Source: Gymnorhina tibicen
Taxonomy: Eukaryota > Chordata > Aves > Passeriformes > Artamidae
Direction: 5' to 3'
Assembly (NCBI GenBank): GCA_013399875.1
Contig: VXAZ01001047.1
Location: 992,001-1,056,000 of the forward strand
DNA length: 64,000 nucleotides
Of the stretch, positions 26,701-38,579 are shown piece after piece. Numbering within the stretch: position 1 is the stretch's first letter; each line of letters starts with the position of its first letter. Position numbers and translations under genes: made by a program. The notes under the pieces were generated by a model. That model worked only from the letters and a program-made list of their open reading frames with translations, was not told the DNA's origin and did no database searches.

Positions 26701-28127
26701 AAAAATGCTTATGGTTATAAACTCCCTTGGCTAAAGGGTTAAAGTCACTTCCAGTAGGAAAAGACATTATCTGTTTCTTGTACCTCACCTTTAGTCTTTT
26801 AAACATTTTAGAAAAGAAAAGCCCAATAGTAATTAAACAAAAGTTGCTAGATACAAGTGGAAGTGGTACAGTGGCAGCAGAGGACACCAGAAGGCTCATG
26901 ACTTCATGGAAAGCCTAGACTACCTACCTTCAGTCCATAAAGTTACTGATTTGTAACCAAAGGTATTGGTTTGTAATTAGACTTTATTTATTTCAGCTGG
27001 CCTTAAAACCATAACCCTGTGAAAACAGTACAACCTCTACGTGCATTAACAGACCCCTTTAGGTAAGGAAAATTTTTAAAAAGTCTCCTATGAGTGCCAC
27101 CCTATCAGGATACGTCCAGCAAGATAGAGAAACACAAGTGTTAAATCAACTTTAGGGTCATCGGCGCAGCTCAGCAGGATCTATCTAAGCTGAAATACAG
27201 CTGGTAATCCAGCCTATCAACACTGCGTGGGTCACACAGCACAGAGTCCCAGCAACAGACAACATGGAATCATCAAGTTCTCCCACAAATGCAGGCAAAG
27301 CAGATGGCTTCCTGTCTTTGAAATCACTTCCTCTTCATTTCAGGTTCATCCACATATTCAACCTTTATAAAGTACAGAAGTTAGCTGCCACAAAGTGCTT
27401 AACCCTTTGCACTCAAGTAAAAGTCCTGCTCTAAGGTCTTCCAACTAAAACTGAACTCAGGTAAAAGTACTTACTACTGTTATAAAACCAGGAAAATAAA
27501 GATACCATGAGACAACCCTGTTAAGTTCACCTTTTCACACTGTCCTCTCCCTCAGCCACACCAGCTCTCTGCTAGCATCTCTTTAAAGTTCTAAATAGGT
27601 ATTTAGCCAACAAGGCTGCAATTTAGACTGAATTTAAGCTCCATATACTTAAGGTCTATAAAGCTAAGTTACTTTGATGTTTAGTAGATAAGACAGTATA
27701 CGGCACCCTGCCCACTGCTCCAATGACCCTTCTCTTACTGAAAATCAATTATTGCCATAAAGTAACAAGTACTTCAAATATATAGCATCTACTTGCAACT
27801 GTAGAAAAAAAAGGGCATTACTTTCTTTTAAACATTAAGTGCAGAGAAGAAAAAGTATGTGTTTGATGTAAACAAAAATTAAATGTCTTCCAAATGCCAG
27901 AGATGAGAGTACAACATCCTTTAGCTTGATTTAAATCAGATTCATAAGAATACTGTGATGTGAAAATCCTTTACAGTTACTGCCACATTCCATCTGACTC
28001 CAGGAAACACTGTGATGCTTTCCAACAGATACAGTTAAGAGAACATTTCTGCTCTCCTGGCTGAGGAACCACATGGGCCAGAACGAGCTACATGCAGTGT
28101 ATGGACAATTGACTAATACCCACACAA

Positions 28128-28170
28128 GAAGTGGTCTAATGGTAGTTTGAAGTGGTCTAATTGGTAGTTT
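28128..28170 (+). repeat. Tandem duplication of 21/22 bp
   Basis: gaagtggtctaatggtagtt t (28128-28148) is followed directly by the same unit with one extra T (28149-28170). Near-perfect head-to-tail copies with no spacer imply a recent slippage event. Confidence 0.92.
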
Positions 28171-28921
28171 ATGCATTCATAAGCATTTGAATGCTAGTTT
28201 TTAACCACAGTCTTCCATCAAGAGATGTTTACAGTCATTTTTAATAATTTATTTCACAAACCAAACAGCATTAGCACTGACCTGAACAGTTAAAAATGAT
28301 GCCATGAGGGGGAGAGAGGGTTTATACATGTAATGGTAGTGATGAAGAGGCAATGGAGAGGGAACAAAGGCAGTATACAGACTGACAGAAAAAAAAAAAA
28401 ACAGGAAATAAAAACACTAAAAGCACTACCATTCCAGGACAATTTCCAACTGTATTTTTTCATGTTTGAAAGCAAAGTATTTGTTACATCCTGGATACAA
28501 TCTGCCAGTATTGCTTATTAAAAATGACAGACGTTTTATCACCAAAAAAAGGAAATAAATTTAAAAAATTAGTAAAGTTTGTTTGTTGTTTCCACCAAGT
28601 CTGGATTTAAAACAAGAAAAAAAAAAGAAAATATCTGTACTCAAACTTACATGAATATATTCAGAAAACAAACACCACAGCACTTTCATAGAATCATTTA
28701 GGTTGGAAAAGACCTCTAAGATCTTAGAGGTCTTACCACTGCCAAGTCCATCACTGAACCATGTCCCTTAGTGTCACACCTACAGGCCTTTTAAATACCT
28801 CCACGGATGGTGACTCAATCATCTCCCTGGGCAGCCTGGTCCAGTGCTTGACAACCCATTCTGTGAAGAAATTTTTCCTAATAGCTAATCTAACCCTCCC
28901 TTGGTGCAACTTGAGACCATC

Positions 28922-29335
28922 TCATCTTCTCCTGTTGCTACTTGCTTGGGAGAAGAGCCCAACCCCCAGCTCACTACACCCTCCTTTCAGGCACTTGTAG
29001 AGAACAGTAAGGTTCCTCCCGATCCTCCTTTTCTCCAGGCTAAACACCCCCAGCTCCCTCAGCTGCTCCTCATCAGACTTGTGCTCCAGACCCTTCCCCA
29101 GCTCCACTGCCCTTCTCTGGACATGCTCCAGTACCTCAATGTCTTTCTTGTGGCGAGGAACCCAAAACTGGATACAGGACTTGAGGCACAGCCTCACTGG
29201 TGCCGAGTACATGGGGAAGATCACTGCCCTGACCCTGCTGGCCACACTATTGCTGATCCAGGCCAGGGCCATTGGCCTTCTGGGCCACCTGGGCACTGCT
29301 GGCTCATGTTCAGCCACTATTGACCAGCACCCCAA
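28922..29335 (-). pseudogene. CR1 reverse-transcriptase C-terminal fragment
   Basis: A 137-codon open stretch on the minus strand, out of frame with the 29310-29543 fragment. It shows the CR1 C-terminal signature: KDIEVLEHVQRRAVELGKGL, then LRELGVFSLEKRRIGRNLTV and LYKCLKGGCSELGVGLFSQ. These match the conserved VQRRA, LGLFSLEKRRLRGDL and YKYLKGGC blocks of the family. A frameshift joins the two pieces and the upstream finger domain is lost, so this is a fossil. Confidence 0.9.
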
Positions 29336-29543
29336 GTCCTTTTCTACTGGGCAACTTTCCAGCCACTGCCCCCAGCCTGTAGCGCTGCCTGGGGTTGTTG
29401 TGACTGAAGTGCAGGACCCAGCACTTGGCCTTGTTGAACCTCATACAACTTGCCTCAGCCCATCGATCCAGCCTGTCCAGATGCCTCAGCAGAGCCTTCC
29501 TACCCTCCAGCAGATCGACACTCCTGCACAGCTTGGTCCACAA
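29310..29543 (-). pseudogene. CR1 reverse-transcriptase fragment (upstream part)
   Basis: A 77-codon open stretch on the minus strand within the 28683-30125 CR1. It contains [20 protein letters not shown] and the downstream [12 protein letters not shown] and [10 protein letters not shown] blocks, which correspond to the palm/thumb part of CR1 RT (family form: DRLxxWAxxxxMxFNxxKC, then YxLG, then KDLGVLVD). It is bounded by frame breaks and is certainly non-functional. The following piece of the domain is in another frame at 28922-29335. Confidence 0.88.
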
Positions 29544-30279
29544 ACTGACTGAGGATGCACTTGATCCACTTGTTCAGATCGCTGATAAAGGTATTAAACA
29601 GGACTGGCCCCAACACTTAGCCCTGGGGAACAGCACTTGTGACCAGCCACCAGCAGGATCAAACTCCTTTCACTACCACTCTCTGGGCAGACAGCTTCTA
29701 ATCCAGCAAACATTGCATCCATCTAAACCATGAGCAGACAGTTTCTCCAGGAGAATGCTACAGGAGATACTATCAAAGGCTTTACTGCAGTCCAGAAAGG
29801 CAACGACATCCATAGCCTTTCCCTTACCCTCTAAGGCGGTCACTTGTGAGCACTTCTGCCAGCTCCCTCAGTACCCTCAGACGGATCCCACCCAACCCAA
29901 CAGAGTTAGAGCTATATGGCATAGCAGGTCACTGACCATTTCCCCTTGGATTACGGGGGCTTCATTCTGCTCTCTTTCCCTATCTTCCCCCTCAGGAGGC
30001 TGGGTACACTGAGATCAACTGGTCTGACTGATAAAGACTAAGCAAAGAAAGCATTAATTACCTCAGCCTTCTCTGCATCCTTTATTTGTTTTCGGGCTTT
30101 ATTTGTTACAAGCTTTAGTAGCTATTAATCATCCCAGGGCCCTGCAAGCACACACAGTGTATTTTCCATGAATCATCCGGCACTTAATACACAATGCTGG
30201 CAGTAGCTTTGAACAGACATATTTTGCCAATACTTCCTAGTTGTAAAACCGACAAAACGTCCACTTCATTGCAGAGGTT

Positions 30280-30625
30280 CCTGCACTTGCCACACCTGAA
30301 GCTCCTTTATCAGGTCCCTCCCTGCAATCCAGGTGTTTTCAGTGTCCACCTCCGCAACAACCCATCCACGCCAGGACTCCCATTATCTCTCAGTACAAAA
30401 ACCCACTTTCAGCTCCAAGAACATCAGCAGACTTTGACAACTTTTGTCCAAGCTCCACAAGAGCCCTGAGATAAGCCCCAAATGTTTGTAGCTCTCAGAC
30501 TGCCCCACAGGGGGTGACTTCAGTTCTGGACTCTCCAGCCTGCTGGCACCCTGCCCTGCCTGTAGCCCCAGGCAGCAGGTAAAACCACCAGCCTCAAATC
30601 CAGAAGCCCTGCACAACCTGGTATT
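30280..30625. other. GC-richer patch next to the long CR1, unassigned
   Basis: Less AT-rich sequence starting about 150 bp beyond the recognisable 5' end of the 28683-30125 CR1. It may be a diverged continuation of that element, but I find no CR1 motif I can name. Short ORFs on both strands have no recognisable product. Confidence 0.3.
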
Positions 30626-31245
30626 CCTGATGCTGAGTCATGTATTTTTGCCACATTCTGTGTAATCCTTAAATTCACAATTGGTATGGGATCATCAAAA
30701 TAATTACAATTGCTGTATTTGATTTTAAACTGTAGACACAGTCCAAACTCCCCAACAAATGTGAACTCCTACACATGAACTCTACATCCTCAGCAAACAC
30801 TCAAGATAACAGGTGTAATTTTCTCAAAAATGTCCTGCACAAAAGAACACTAATTATTCACAACTTAGCCCACATTATTCAGTAGAAACAAGATCGATCT
30901 ACAGCAGATGAATTGAAGAAACTATTTTTTGAACACTGTGAAAAAAAACCCAACTTAAAATCAAATGTTTGCAGCTTTTAATACCATCAGGGTTCTTGTA
31001 AGGTCCTCATTTTTTGCTGAGGTTACTTGAGATCCAGCATTACATTTACTTTCAAAAGCAATATTCAGCACTTATGACAAATAGATTATTAGCCCCTTTT
31101 CAAAACTTTGAGTGACTTCCTCTCTTTCTGTTCCCCACTCTCTTTTTACAGTATTAATATATAGTTTACTTTTTTCCCTAAAAATAAAAGTTAGTATTAA
31201 AGGTAAAGCCTTATTTAAGTGTCATAAAATAAACAGCTGACTCAC

Positions 31246-31314
31246 TTTTCTTACACTTTCTGATGTGTTTCAGCATTTGTTGAAGTCCTAACTGAGGATG
31301 TTTAATGAAGGTCT
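31246..31314 (-). other. Exon-like segment E (unrecognised)
   Basis: The minus strand has a donor-like site (AAAA then GTGAGTC) preceded by an open frame reading TFIKHPQLGLQQMLKHIRKC then KK. The frame can start after gaatag or slightly upstream after cctgaag. The peptide looks like an amphipathic helix. I found no partner exon that joins it convincingly, and a stretch this long can be open by chance. Confidence 0.17.
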
Positions 31315-34300
31315 CTATTCCTTCAGGCAGGGTGTTACTTCAAGAAATTCTTTCAAAGCTTAAACTATTCAAAAAGTTAAGGCACGCACTAAAAAGGTAC
31401 AGATCAGTCATCATTAAGCTCAGGCTGAAGATTTAAATTAAGTATGGGCAATAACTGTGCATCACAAATACATGAAAGATGACACCAACAGCCTCTGAAT
31501 TTTCACAGGGCTTCTGAGATTAGGAAGGAAGCAGACTCAGGTTAAGACCATGTTTAGGAAGCCCACCGTAAAATCACAGAAGGGTACATTTCTTTCAACA
31601 TATCCACAATAAAACCCATACAAAATTAACGACTGGAAAAAGTGCCACTAGCATATATAAACAGGTATGTTTACTGACCCATCCATTTGAAACAGATGGT
31701 TAGTGAAATAAATAATTAAGTGGTAGAACTTAATTGCTTAAAACCATTTACAAAAGCAAGTAAAAGCCACACATAACATTCCCATTCCACTGGCACACAG
31801 GAGTATTCTGAGAAGTATGAAGAATTGAGTATTTGCTAGAAAACAAACTCATAAAATTTCTGTCAAATGCAGATATTCTATATATCCTACCCTTGATTTC
31901 ACAGCAAGATTTCAGTTTCAACATAGGCATTTAAAGGGTCTCTGTTGTACTACAGAAGCAAATTTGATATATACTATTAGGATGACTGCCTCAAAGAGGA
32001 AAACTGTTTCAAGCAGGTATATATTTAACACCAGTACTTCTGAAAAAATGGGCGTTATTCCTTTAAAAAGTCACTATTCATAAATGTTTTTTACTTCATT
32101 TTAATAAAATGCAAATAATATGGTAACAAAGTCTTCCAAGTTGCTTTTGTTTCCTTATTTATTTGCTAATTGTACATCCAGTGTCTTTTTTACCATGCAT
32201 GAAAATATTAAAGGAATCTTTCTAGCAGAAGTAATCCTAGCTGGTAATTATATTTGTTGCCCACACATGAAAAAAAATTAATATATGTACAAATAATCAA
32301 CACGTATCAGTCTAGAGGTAAAGTCCAATATGAGCTATAAAGTTGTTTGGGTTTGGCAGGCTTTTTAATCCCTTCAAAGAAACTGCCATTGCATTTAAAA
32401 GAAAAATTCTACATTAAGTCCTTAAATCCTTTATTTTTATGCATGTATTACCACAAGAGACAGTCATTAGTTAGAATATTGTCTTCAGTGCATTTTGTCT
32501 TATTTTCTGATGCATTAAATAAAGTCTGAATATACATGTATCTCCTGTTTTTCAATACACTGGTTTTGCTCAAAGTCTATCCAAACATGCCATGTCAAGT
32601 TCAGTGTCCCCAGCCTCACAACACAAAGCACTACCAGAAATACTTTGCAGAGCAACACTTCAAGTATTTGGACAACTAGAGGAGTCTTGCAAGAAGTCTA
32701 TTCTCGCTGTGATTAAGAACTAATGATGAAAAATTCAAAGTGGTAGCATTTAAATTATACCAGACTGGCAGTGAATTTGACCTAAAAAATAAATAAATGT
32801 TTATTTACGACAACAGTCATGCCATTGAGGGTATAGTAAAGTCTACAAGCAAATGGGAAAGTGATTCTTTGCCTCTCAGGAAACTGAATTAACACAAACT
32901 AATATAAAGCATATAGGTTTCAGAAATGTAAACCTTACTAGGGGGAATATTTCGCAGAGGAATGACAAAGTATGAATTCCTTCCTTCAGGAAGCAAGCAA
33001 GTTTCCGACAAATCTTTAAGAACCAAGGACTCTTAGCAACCCTAAGGACTAGCAGACTCATCCAGTAATGCCTACAACTTGATTTTGTCAGCACCCTGAG
33101 CTAGCCAGCATACAGCACTATTTCCAGACATTTAATAGACACCAGCCAGCAATGCCTACTCAACAGCATCCTTGCACACACCAGAAAAACCAAAACAGCC
33201 ATCATGCTACACCTTGTAATCACCCAGGTCAGACAATTCATCAGCTTTGGAAGCCAGATCAGCTACCGTGCATCTCACAGAAAAGCAAGCCTCTCTGCCA
33301 CTGCATCCTTCACTCCACATGAGAACCTCAAATCAGCATCTATGAGAAAAAAGCTAAAATCTCTTCTTCCCCCAAAGAGAACCCTTTCATCGTCCCTTAT
33401 CATTTGCCACACCATAAATTCCTTTGTCCTTTTTTTCAGGGATATGTGACTGAGCAGCCATTCTCAACCTGTATTTACCTTTCAAGTCAGCTCCTTTTAT
33501 TTCAGACCTTGTGTCTCTGTATCCAAAAGCACATCTACTTCTTCCATACTTATGTAATAAAACAAAATCAGCCTTACCCATAAATGTTGTACAGATTATA
33601 AAGACTTCTGTGGGGTGTATTTTCCAAATCTTGTAAATCTAGCACTTTCAAAGGTAATTAACCACCTCAGAATGAAAATAAAAACAGGAACAGCCACCAA
33701 GACTCCTCACAAAAGAAGTAGTCCAATCTGGTGGAGCACTCACCAAATAATAAAGCATCCCAAGATACAGTGGCCTTTAAAAATTTTAAAATATGATCAG
33801 ATTCAAACTGGTGTTTAGCTACTATTACCTGGAAACAATGTTAAAACCTTATTCCTATTCTCCTATGGCTTTTCTGTCATATGAAATTAATATCATAAGA
33901 ACTTAGAATGCTGCTGAGCTATGAGTATGTAGTTTTGATAATTAATGAATCAGCTCACAAATGTCAAGAACAGGTCAGTATTTGCTCCAGATAATCTGTC
34001 TCCTTACTTCCAAATATCTGACATTACATCAGTTTATAACACATCGTGGACTATTATGTCACAAGTCAACGACACACAAGCTGTGAAACACATTACAGTT
34101 CAACAGGATATTGCTTCTGCAATGTAAATTGATTCTTGAATCCCAAAACAATCCCGTTCTGCCCCCAACAAACTCAAGAGCAGCTGATGGACATAAGACA
34201 ATAAATGTACCCTTGGGTTTAAATGAAAAGATTTCTAAGTCACATATACCGACTCTGTGTCACGTAAATGCACACCAACACTACAGCAAACTGCAAAAAC

Positions 34301-34673
34301 TGATTCAGATCAGAACTATATTGAATACTAAAATTCAAGTTGCCTTTCACTAGGTATTTGTCAGTCTTCCTTCTTTCTTTCCCATACTAATCATATACAC
34401 ATAGTGCATTCCTGCTTTAGACCCTTACCAAAAAACCCAGGATAGGCTTACACACTAAAAATACATCAAAACATACGGTAGTTAGTTAAGCGCCTCCCTG
34501 CTGACTGGGATTTTTTTTGTGGGACAAGTACACAAATACACACAATACTTGGGCAGAGTTAAGGTTGTTACCTTGATGCAGCACAAACGCATCCTCCAAT
34601 CTGAATTCTGTGTAAGGAAGCAATGCATGGAAGACATAGCACAAGAGTTTCTCCCATAGCTAAAAATCAACAG

Positions 34674-35206
34674 ATAGTTGGGCTTGAAAGCGACCTCTGG
34701 ACGTCATCTGTTCCAAATCCTTTGATCCAGAAGGGCCACCCACAGCCAACTGCCCAGGACACATCCAGATGGCTTTTGAGTATCTCCAGGCATGGAGACT
34801 CCACCATCACCCTGGGCAACCTGTGCCCATGTTCAGTCCCCTTCACAGTAAAAGAAATGTCTCCTGGTGTTCAGAAGGAACCTGCTGTGTGTCACTGCAT
34901 GCCCACTGGCTCCTGGCCTGTCACTGAGCACCACTGAAGAGAGCCTGGCTCCAGTCTCACTGCACCCTTCCTTAAGGTATTTAATACGCATTGATGAGAT
35001 TCCTCCAAGCCTTTTGTTCTCCAGGTTGAACAATCCCAGGTCTCTCAGCCTCTCCGCAAAGGAGAGATGCTCCAGTCCCTTAATCGTCTTCATCGTCCTT
35101 CACTGGACTTGTCTCCATTATGTCCCTGTCTCTCTGCTGGGGAGCCCAGAACTGGACACAGCACTCGTGGTGTGCCCTCACCAGTGCTGAGGAGCAGGGG
35201 AGGATC
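34674..35206 (-). mobile_element. CR1 LINE 3' fragment (about 530 bp)
   Basis: Minus-strand CR1. The plus strand starts in a diverged tail (gttgggcttgaaagcgacct), passes gactccaccatcaccctggg caacctgtgcccatgttcag and the LFNLENKR-encoding block, and ends near ggggaggatc. An 86-codon remnant of the RT C-terminus is still open at 34833-35093 (LSFAERLRDLGLFNLENKRL). It has the same orientation as CDKAL1. Confidence 0.93.
34833..35093 (-). pseudogene. CR1 reverse-transcriptase C-terminal remnant
   Basis: A minus-strand open stretch inside the 34674-35206 CR1. LSFAERLRDLGLFNLENKRL and KYLKEGCSETGARL correspond to the CR1 blocks YEERLRELGLFSLEKRRL and YLKGGCSEVGxxLF. The remainder of the protein is missing. 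Confidence 0.85.
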
Positions 35207-38200
35207 CACTGAAGAAACTAAACATTTTGAAATCAGGTTCTTTATCTATGCAATGCTTTTCAATCTCTACAGTGTAAAACAAGCCCTAAAAACTATAGCA
35301 ATAATTAAAATACAATTGCAATTATATACCTATAATGAAAAATGGAACTGCTACTTAGGAGCAGATGCTAAACACCACAGAAAAAGTAATCTCAATTACA
35401 GAGCTCTGAGTGAAAGAGGTAACTTCTACTGAGACAGCTTTCAAGAGTACTGTTACCCTCCTCCTACACTCTGGATATCCAAGTTGTTTGTAAAACAGAT
35501 CCCAGGCAGCCCCATATTTTAAAACTAGCTAAACAAAATGCAACATAAGCTGTCCCTGTTCTTGCACCAGAGGCCTCAGTGAAAAACCAGATATTGTTAA
35601 GTAGACTGAGGTGTCTGCAATAGTCACAAAGCCACATTCAGCCACAGCAGTTAATGAGAGATGATTATTTTTATCTTTTTCCCTCTACAGGAGAGATGAG
35701 CTGTAACGCTAAAATACACAATACAGGCTTGGTCTACGTGGTGATTCATTTAAAAACCCTGCTCAGCTTCTCTTCCAGAAGATTTAAAATTTTACACAGT
35801 GCAGAGATAAAAGCAAGCATTAACACCTTCTAAAAAGTCAGATAACAATTTTTAATTTGTAGGACAGCATTCAGACAAGACAGAATATGGGGCAGATTGG
35901 AACAGGGTCTTCACCCATGATCTTCTGTTGACACTTTGCACCACTGAAGAATGAGTTCAAAACGACCAAGATGACAGCACATGTAAGGAAGCACAAACCA
36001 GCTCCCAAAACACTGCCTGACTAGAGGTGTGATGTCCAGAGACTTTAAACACAAAGTGTTTAGCCATCTAAAGAGAAGAAATTTAAACCAAGGTCTATCC
36101 CAAAGAATACCCTCCCTATAAAAGACAGAGTTTTGTGCTTACCCTAATCCCACTGTTACCAAATTTTGCCTCCTATAACACCACTCTGTATGTCTCTATT
36201 TAAATAGACTGTGTAAATGTAGCTGTCACAAACTATACAAATCATTCAACCAAGTGCCTAGAATCCAGCTCTTTGGGCTATGGCACTTCTCCTATGCTCA
36301 CAGAATGGCAAGCAAAGCAGCCTGGTCAGAGTTATTAATAGGAGTCAGTGAGGAAATCAGCAGAAATGGAACAAAAAAAAGGCTCTGATGATTTTTGGTC
36401 AGCTTTCTCATTCACTGCTGCTATTATTTTTAGTACAATTAAGATAATGAAACATTTTTAAACCCCCTTTTTAAATGACATCTTTTACACGTACTATGTT
36501 CATGGGCCCAGAAACACTGCTACCCATTCCCTAAAAAGGGCTATCAATCTGTACAAGAGTAATTCTTAAATCTTAGTAGTTATTCCCAAAGCATTTTTAC
36601 TACAGATATGAAAACTATTTCTGGAATCAGTGACAATGACTTTCAGGTACAAAAGTTAAAGAACATTTCTTGGAGAAAATGCATATTTATCTGTTTTGTA
36701 ATAAGTTTCAAAACACATTTCCCCTTCAAGGTACACTGATAGACTACATAATATACTTTCTCCTGCATAATCAGATCTACTTTGCATTTCTGATGTTTAT
36801 AGTGTTGACATCAACCAATGTAATGAAAAAGTTATTATTTTTTCCTGTTAATCACTTAAATAGGGAAAATAAATTAGTATTTCAAGATCAGCATGAGAAT
36901 GTGAAAAAAGAAAAGTTACTTTCTTTGAACTTAGTCTTATGAACTCCAAGTATGTATTCAAAGATAAAATATGCAAACTGCAGGCAAAGCTTAGGCTTTC
37001 AAACACAGCTTATTGTTCTGCCTAGTGCAGTGTGTAAAGCTAAAGAAACATGCAGCCATCAGCAACATGAGAAAATCATTGTGAAAAACCAGCCATTTCA
37101 TTCCTTACAGAAATTCTGTGGTACTCTCTCCTACTGGCAGGCCAGTTCTGGCCCACACACAATTTACAGTTAATTTACGGACTGAACAGACTTGGAGACT
37201 TGGGGCACAGCTTTACAAAGCCTCCCTTTAGTAGCAGCCCAAGCTCTAGCAGCTTTCCTCTTTCTCATACCACCCTTTCACTGGAATGATACAACTATAA
37301 GATTAGCCAGGTATCTGACCTGGGTTAAAAAAACAATGCACCAGGCCAGCCTCTGTTGGTAGTGAACTGTGTGCTGCAGCACATCTGCCCCAGCCCAGCT
37401 GGGCAGGCAAGGGAACACAACAGCAGCTGCTCACACTGGCCTTGCTGCCTACAGCCAGAGATGTGCAGCCAAAGCAGGGGAAATCACTTCCCAAAGCCAC
37501 AAAGATGCAGGTAAGGGCACTGCAACCTATGAAAATGTTTTAAAAAGTTGACTGTCCTACATGAATATGCTAATAGGCAAATTAGTTACTGTTTAGCAAG
37601 CGTACTTGGAATTACCAAAGTAATAAAGTTACCACAGCTTAGAATTTACTGAAAGTAAATCAAGCTCAAAAAGAACTAGTCACACACACGTGGCTGTATT
37701 ATTTTGACATGCAGAGGTAGGATTTTTATACGCATATTGTGGAACTACAGAGCACCACACAGTACAATTTGTTAGTGACTTGACAGTCAGGCTTCAAGTA
37801 CAATTATTTTCCTTCAGTCTTTGAAAAAGTGTAGGATTTTAGTAAGTTTTCAAAGATTTGAGTAATATCAATTCAAGCCTGTAGATCTGAAAGAACAATG
37901 AATATTGATTATGCTTCAAAAGGAAGCCAAAATTAACTAGGAAATATTCCGAACACAAATGGCAATTTACTGTCAAGAACACAACAAATCAACAGCTCAT
38001 GCTATCAGTCATGAACATGGCAATGAATCAGTGCTTCTGCAACAAATGAATGGAAGAACCAAGGGAGGAAAAAAAAGAAAACTACAACAAAACACACGCA
38101 CACAAACAATACAATCTATCCCCTATATATATTTTTCTGCATCTGCTACGAAGAACAAGCTTCAAATTTGAGTCCTTGGTAAGGTACAAATGCAATTAAA

Positions 38201-38426
38201 TCTGGAAACGTGCCACCCAGCACATGCATGTGCTCCTGAAAGGTATTACTGATGGAAACACGTCATACTTATGTTGCCCTTTTAAATCTTGTGTTTGTTT
38301 CAAAATGCTAAGTAGTACCAGGTTTTTTTTTCAAGTACCTTCCACCCACTAATAGGTCATGCATAAAAAGAGTTAATGCCCTGAAATCTCTGTAAAGCTT
38401 ATTTCACTCAACAGAAAGCAAATCAT

Positions 38427-38557
38427 ATGCAAATTTCTTAACTGCAAGTATAGTGTGGGGCTAATAAGCACATGAATGCTTCACTATGCAAAATGCATGC
38501 AAATACCTGCAAAAGTTTTTAACCTGGGAATATTCAATATTCAAAATGCATGCAAAT
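38427..38557. promoter_or_regulatory. Cluster of three POU octamers (ATGCAAAT)
   Basis: Perfect octamers ATGCAAAT occur at 38427-38434, 38497-38504 and 38550-38557, all on the plus strand. A near-match (ATGCAAAA) lies at 38486-38493. ATGCAAAT is the classical binding site of OCT/POU transcription factors. The last two lie in the two copies of a 53-bp-period direct repeat. Confidence 0.45.
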
Positions 38558-38579
38558 ACCTATGAAAGATTTTAACCTG
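38489..38579 (+). repeat. Direct repeat, period 53 bp, two copies
   Basis: The 38-bp unit caaaatgcatgcaaatacct... at 38489-38526 recurs at 38542-38579 with four mismatches; the intervening 15 bp (ggaatattcaatatt region) are not duplicated. Each copy carries the palindrome ATGCAT overlapping an octamer. Confidence 0.9.

Larger units (their letters stand above)
28683..30125 (-). mobile_element. CR1 LINE, longest copy in the window (about 1.4 kb)
   Basis: On the minus strand this copy spans part of the RT ORF through the 3' end. The plus strand opens with the complement of the tail (catagaatcatttaggttgg aaaagacc). Farther along, the blocks around 29560-29640 (ttcagatcgctgataaaggt attaaacagg) and 29940-30060 (ccccttggattacgggggct; aattacctcagccttctctg) are characteristic CR1 pol sequence. 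The reading frame is broken repeatedly. It is in the same orientation as CDKAL1. The 5' boundary near 30125 is approximate. Confidence 0.95.

Noticed and set aside
30505..30518. CTCF-like core in cccacagggggtgac
   Set aside because: Four mismatches in the 14-bp core, including the GGC triplet; much weaker than the 61986 site.
33468..33540. Minus-strand segment reading YGRSRCAFGYRDTRSEIKGA before GTAAATAC
   Set aside because: Acceptor is ambiguous, donor moderate, and phases do not join candidate exon E.
34572..34607. 36-nt minus-strand segment with good acceptor (ttccttacacag) and GTAACAAC donor
   Set aside because: Open in all three frames and very short, so uninformative; donor is weak. 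It also lies just beside a CR1 insertion.
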